Positions 32,955-34,176 of a DNA stretch of 34,176 bases are shown piece by piece. The position numbers were made by a program, and so were the translations under genes. Below the pieces are notes generated by a model that worked only from the letters and a program-made list of their open reading frames with translations, searched no databases and was not told where the DNA came from. The DNA is taken from positions 1 through 34,176 of the forward strand of contig MEWP01000010.1 of NCBI GenBank assembly GCA_001775395.1, in the 5' to 3' direction. Numbering within the stretch: position 1 is the stretch's first letter; each line of letters opens with the position of its first letter. Origin of the DNA: a candidate division Zixibacteria bacterium RBG_16_53_22 (GTDB lineage Bacteria; Zixibacteria; MSB-5A5; UBA10806).

Positions 32955-34176
32955 AGACTGTGCGAATATTGCTGATCGATGTCAATCGCGTCAGCCTTAA
33001 TACGTCAGTTGACATGCTCGAGTACCCCCTGGGCCTCATGTATGTCGGCACATCCTTGAAAGATGTTTTCGGCGATCAAGTTGACATCAGAATTGAATCG
33101 TATGAGGATAAACCCGGCTCCCTGGCCCAGGTCGGCGAACTTATCGAAGATTTCAGGCCGGATATCGTCGGCCTTCGCAGCCTGACTATGGGGCGCAAAC
33201 CGCTGCATCAAATCGCGGATATGGCCAAGAAAGACTACGGCGTACCATTGGTGTTAGCCGGAGGCCCCCACGCATCGGACAATCCCGGTGATATCATCGC
33301 CAATCCCTCATTCGATTGCGCGGTAATCGGCGAGGGCGAACAAACCGCCGTCGACATCGTCGCGGCCTACGTATCGAACATGTCCCTTGACAATATCCCC
33401 GGAGTTGCCGTTGGATCATCCAATGGGTGCCATATCGCATGCCGCAGGCAACCTATTGCCGCTCTCGATACTCTGCCGATGCCCAACTACGGCCTGGTAG
33501 ACTTTCTGGGTATCAACGGCGGCCGTGTTGACTTTTCATTTCGCTTCAATGCCCGCCATGCCAATCTATTCACATCGCGGGGCTGCCCCTACCGGTGCAT
33601 CTACTGCCACCAGATATTCGGCAAGCGCTTTCGCGCGCATTCGCCGGATAGAATAATGGCGGAAATCAGGATGCTATATGACGACTACGGCATAAGCAGC
33701 TTTCAAATAATCGATGATATATTTAATATCGACCGCCGCCGCGCCCTGGAGGTCTTCGACAGAATTGTCCGGGCCGGTTATCGCCTCGAGATTTCGTTCC
33801 CCAACGGTATTCGGGGTGACGTTGTCGATGATGAGATGGTGGACGCCATGTGGCAGGCCGGTGTGCGCTACATTGCATATGCCATCGAAAGCGGTTCGCC
33901 GCGTATCCAGAAGCTGATCCATAAGAACCTGCGTCTCGATCGCATATCGCGGGCCATTTCGCTGAGCACGGCCCGCGGCATTCTGACCCGCGGCTTCTTC
34001 ATGATCGGGTTCCCTACCGAAACGGAGGAAGAAGCCATGATGACAATCGACTATGCCAAGGACAGCGACCTCACCATGGCGATGTTCTTTACGGTTCTTT
34101 ATTTCCCCGGCACGCCGCTTTTTCGCCTGGCTCAGAGCCTTGGCAAGATATGCGATTATGATTTTGCCCTCGAAGA
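32951..34176 (+). CDS. B12-binding-domain radical SAM protein, cut by window end
   Basis: 408 codons are present and the frame is still open at 34176. Residues 1-150 form the cobalamin-binding-type domain (VRILLIDVNRVSLN; PDIVGLRSLTMG; VLAGGPHASDNP; CAVIGEGEQTA). The 4Fe-4S motif is C212-x3-C216-x2-C219 in SRGCPYRCIYCHQ. The barrel continues with FQIIDDIFNIDRRRALEVF, YIAYAIESGSPRIQKLI, and FFMIGFPTETEEEAMMTID. LYFPGTPLFRLA marks the barrel end, so only the C-terminal extension is missing. Its ATG overlaps the FkbH-type stop (ATGA). It is the third B12-radical SAM gene of the window and most resembles the class found in lipid, hopanoid and natural product pathways. Confidence 0.93.
   Translation, partial: MKTVRILLIDVNRVSLNTSVDMLEYPLGLMYVGTSLKDVFGDQVDIRIESYEDKPGSLAQVGELIEDFRPDIVGLRSLTMGRKPLHQIADMAKKDYGVPLVLAGGPHASDNPGDIIANPSFDCAVIGEGEQTAVDIVAAYVSNMSLDNIPGVAVGSSNGCHIACRRQPIAALDTLPMPNYGLVDFLGINGGRVDFSFRFNARHANLFTSRGCPYRCIYCHQIFGKRFRAHSPDRIMAEIRMLYDDYGISSFQIIDDIFNIDRRRALEVFDRIVRAGYRLEISFPNGIRGDVVDDEMVDAMWQAGVRYIAYAIESGSPRIQKLIHKNLRLDRISRAISLSTARGILTRGFFMIGFPTETEEEAMMTIDYAKDSDLTMAMFFTVLYFPGTPLFRLAQSLGKICDYDFALE

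Overview
This 34 kb window is about 50% GC and gene-dense, and looks like the chromosome of an uncultured Gram-negative bacterium. It has an RND/TolC efflux system, which implies an outer membrane, and a secreted protein ending in two dockerin-like repeats of the form GDxN...NGxDxTxxVxYLKG. That repeat style, joined to a pre-peptidase-like domain, is common in FCB-group lineages such as Zixibacteria. The assignment is inference; no rRNA or complete tRNA is present to anchor it. No CRISPR array or insertion sequence was seen.

Left part (0.4-10.3 kb): a DMT/EamA transporter, a small membrane protein whose promoter predicts a leaderless mRNA, a secreted dockerin/PPC-like protein, and a minus-strand efflux operon in the order tolC, adaptor, dinB-like, RND pump. 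The dinB-like reading frame appears broken at an A6 tract exactly where it should overlap the adaptor stop codon.

Middle (10.7-18.7 kb): a small coiled-coil membrane protein and an isolated prepilin-like protein; an FAH-family enzyme downstream of a pair of palindromes; a minus-strand pair encoding an aspartate/glutamate racemase and a one-chain fusion of both glutamate mutase subunits; an unidentified possibly frameshifted ORF; a NarL-type response regulator lacking the usual Ser/Thr switch residue; a degenerate ECF-sigma-like gene behind a near-consensus promoter with a strongly folded leader; and a small outer-membrane barrel-like protein.

Right part (18.9 kb to the end): a biosynthetic neighbourhood. 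It starts with a B12-binding radical SAM protein and a fatty acid desaturase. An RRM RNA-binding protein, a KAS III-type condensing enzyme, a FabK/nitronate monooxygenase-family flavoprotein and a DEAD-box RNA helicase follow. About 1.1 kb of decayed DNA comes next, with a tRNA-Met 3' fragment and a nonsense-interrupted ORF. Then comes a tight plus-strand operon: radical SAM, SDR, acyl carrier protein, B12-radical SAM, FkbH-type HAD/GNAT protein, and a second B12-radical SAM cut by the window end. FkbH, ACP and a KAS III homologue are the diagnostic trio of glyceryl-ACP/tetronate chemistry. Here they sit beside several radical SAM enzymes and no polyketide synthase, which makes this the best candidate for an undescribed pathway. 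Separately, desaturase, RRM protein and DEAD helicase form a set reminiscent of bacterial cold acclimation.

The window is also rich in cobalamin-linked enzymes: glutamate mutase plus three radical SAM proteins with B12-binding-type N-termini.
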